Shown here one piece after another: positions 5,199 through 6,550 of a DNA stretch of 6,550 bases (the first letter of the stretch is position 1; each line of letters opens with the position of its first letter). The stretch spans positions 36,325 through 42,874 of the forward strand of contig DEHV01000081.1 of assembly GCA_002352105.1 (NCBI GenBank), written 5' to 3'. The stretch comes from Chitinophagaceae bacterium UBA2791 (GTDB lineage Bacteria; Bacteroidota; Bacteroidia; Chitinophagales; Chitinophagaceae). The position numbers and the translations under genes are program-made. Under the pieces are notes generated by a model that was given only the letters and a program-made list of their open reading frames with translations, was not told the origin of the DNA and did not search any database.

Positions 5199-5723
5199 AT
5201 GAGTTATGTTGTTCCGTCCGATACGCGCATCGGGCATATTCACCTTAAGGTATCCGACCTTGACAAGGCGCTTGCTTTTTATCATGAACTGCTTGGCTTT
5301 CAAATCACGCAGCGGTATGGAAGCCAGGCGGTGTTTGTCACGGCAGGCGATTATCATCATCATATCGGGCTAAATACCTGGCATAGCAAGGGGGCCGGTC
5401 CGGCGCCAGGGAATACCTGCGGGTTATATCATACCGCCATCTTATACGCTACCCGGAAAAAATTTGCCGCCGTGGTGAAAAGGATATTGGATTCGGACTA
5501 TCCGCTCACCGGCGCCTCCGATCACGGCGTATCGGAAGCAATTTATCTTAATGATCCCGATGGCAATGGGGTAGAGCTTTACTGGGACAAACCGGTCTCG
5601 GAATGGCCTACCGGCGCGGATGGCGGTTTACGTATGGTTACCCTGCCTCTTGATTTGAACCTGGTATTGAGTGAGCTGGAGGATCTTCCCCGCACAACCG
5701 TCCACCCTCCAGCGTCAGAATAG
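5199..5723 (+). CDS. VOC (glyoxalase / extradiol dioxygenase-like) family protein
   Basis: This encodes a 174-residue cytoplasmic protein made of two paired beta-alpha-beta-beta-beta modules of the vicinal oxygen chelate superfamily. The first module starts IGHIHLKVSDLDKALAFYHELLGF (11-34). The second starts GLYHTAI (75-81) and ends in EAIYLNDPDGNGVELYWD (113-130). Candidate metal ligands are His13 or His15, His78 and Glu126, and HHH lies at 53-55. The layout resembles B. subtilis CatE-type proteins (catechol 2,3-dioxygenase-like), but the reaction cannot be fixed; glyoxalase or thiol-transfer activity is also possible. It follows the NTF2-like gene by 16 bp. Its last 28 codons overlap the convergent ABC exporter gene, and about 12 residues (LPRTTVHPPASE) extend past the usual family end. 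Confidence 0.9.
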   Translation: MSYVVPSDTRIGHIHLKVSDLDKALAFYHELLGFQITQRYGSQAVFVTAGDYHHHIGLNTWHSKGAGPAPGNTCGLYHTAILYATRKKFAAVVKRILDSDYPLTGASDHGVSEAIYLNDPDGNGVELYWDKPVSEWPTGADGGLRMVTLPLDLNLVLSELEDLPRTTVHPPASE

Positions 5724-6550
5724 TATCGCAATAAGCCAGCGTCGAATGTTTATGGGCGATAATCACAATGGTCATTCCCTTATTATTAAACCATAAAAGC
5801 GCGTCCAGCGTTTTTTTTTCGCTTAATGCATCCAGGCCGGAGGTAGCTTCATCCAGGATCAGGAAGGAGGGATCCCGGTACAATGCCCTGGCTATAGATA
5901 TTCTTTGTTTCTGTCCGCCAGATAAGTTAGCGCCCTGTTCCGTCAATATTGTATAAAAGCCGTTGGGTAACTTTTCAATAAACCCGGTGATGCCCAGCCT
6001 GGCAGAGATATCCAGTATCTTCTTCATGTCCGGTTCCTCATGCCCGATAGCTATATTTTCCAGGATGGTTCCCGAGAACAGATCGGTTTGCTGCGGAATA
6101 ACCGCCACGCTTTTTCTTAATAAATGTTTATCGATATATTGTATATCTACCCCGTTAAAGCTGATCAACCCTTCTTTCAGGGGGTACATATTCTGTAACA
6201 GGCAGGCGAGCGTTGATTTTCCGCTTCCGCTGCTGCCCGTAATGCCGGTAATAGCGCCCTTGGGGATAACCATATTCAACCCGCTAAAAATATTCTCTGA
6301 ATGCCCGTAACAGAAATGAACATTTTTAAAACGAATATCTCCCTGGATGCTTTTATCATCATTCACAGAAACATTTCCCGAATATTCGGATTCAAGGTCG
6401 ATGATCTCAAAAAGCCTGTCAGCCGCTATCAACGCTTCCCTGATGCTTTTATTCGCATGCAGCAGTTGTATGGCAGGAGCGGTAAAATAGCTGATGATCG
6501 AAAAAAAAGACAATAGTTCGCCCGGGCTGAGATGCCTGGCGATAACGAAA
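5638..6550 (-). CDS. ABC exporter, ATP-binding C-terminal part (5' end outside window)
   Basis: In-window sequence gives 303 residues and runs off the right edge with an open frame. The first 40 or so residues (ARHLSPGELLSFFSIISYFTAP, then ALIAADRLFEIIDLE) are the end of a membrane domain and linker as found in exporters that carry an N-terminal C39 peptidase domain and secrete double-glycine-leader peptides. The nucleotide-binding domain follows: Walker A GSSGSGKS (105-112), Q-loop near 153, signature LSGGQ (209-213), Walker B FLILDE (229-234, catalytic Glu234), D-loop SGLD, and His266 of the H-loop. All motifs are intact, so ATPase function is likely. A TTG at 6513 is an internal leucine codon, not a start. 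The 3' end overlaps the VOC gene by 86 bp. A lipid or drug exporter is the main alternative, because the peptidase domain is not visible. Confidence 0.93.
   Translation of the reverse strand, partial: FVIARHLSPGELLSFFSIISYFTAPAIQLLHANKSIREALIAADRLFEIIDLESEYSGNVSVNDDKSIQGDIRFKNVHFCYGHSENIFSGLNMVIPKGAITGITGSSGSGKSTLACLLQNMYPLKEGLISFNGVDIQYIDKHLLRKSVAVIPQQTDLFSGTILENIAIGHEEPDMKKILDISARLGITGFIEKLPNGFYTILTEQGANLSGGQKQRISIARALYRDPSFLILDEATSGLDALSEKKTLDALLWFNNKGMTIVIIAHKHSTLAYCDTILTLEGGRLCGEDPPAHSIPGSNQEAG

Noticed and set aside
6513..6513. TTG as a start codon of a short soluble ATPase
   Set aside because: The frame stays open to the window edge, and the upstream residues continue the membrane-domain end of a known exporter pattern.

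Overview
The window looks like chromosomal DNA from a member of the Bacteroidota, probably a Chitinophaga- or Sphingobacteria-type organism; this is inferred, since no search was possible. The grounds are a glucosamine-6-phosphate deaminase fused to a PIG-L-type deacetylase domain (an arrangement typical of that phylum), promoters of the TTG-N(16-20)-TAnnTTTG type ahead of the tRNA and the DoxX gene, and the absence of clear Shine-Dalgarno sequences.

Layout. Positions 1-870 hold two small minus-strand genes, a DoxX-like four-helix membrane protein (463-813) followed by a small NTF2/SnoaL-like protein (33-359). Positions 871-2497 form an accessory patch: a lone Fic-type AMP-transferase with a C-terminal winged helix (1168-2214) sits between direct copies of a hairpin-rich repeat (A at 871-996, truncated B at 2245-2335, C at 2352-2497). 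Copies B and C continue into the 3' end of a tRNA-Arg(ACG) gene (2482-2555, minus), which has its own promoter and whose terminator is part of the repeat. The Fic gene is preceded by two imperfect 33-bp direct repeats carrying CGGATA-like boxes, a candidate autoregulatory operator. Positions 2628-4535 encode the NagB/PIG-L fusion on the minus strand. Facing away from it, a plus-strand pair encodes an NTF2-like protein (4688-5182) and a glyoxalase/VOC-family protein (5199-5723), 16 bp apart and so probably one operon. The right end holds the C-terminal part of an ABC exporter (5638 to beyond 6550, minus) whose coding sequence overlaps the convergent VOC gene by 86 bp.

Functionally, the NagB fusion belongs to amino-sugar catabolism, the ABC protein to export (possibly of a leader-bearing peptide), and the small NTF2, VOC and DoxX proteins have no clear assignment. 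The most interesting part is the Fic cassette: its flanking repeats and the duplicated tRNA 3' end look like the scar of insertion or recombination next to a tRNA gene, and the upstream box array suggests the Fic protein controls its own expression. No complete new multi-gene system can be shown in this window.
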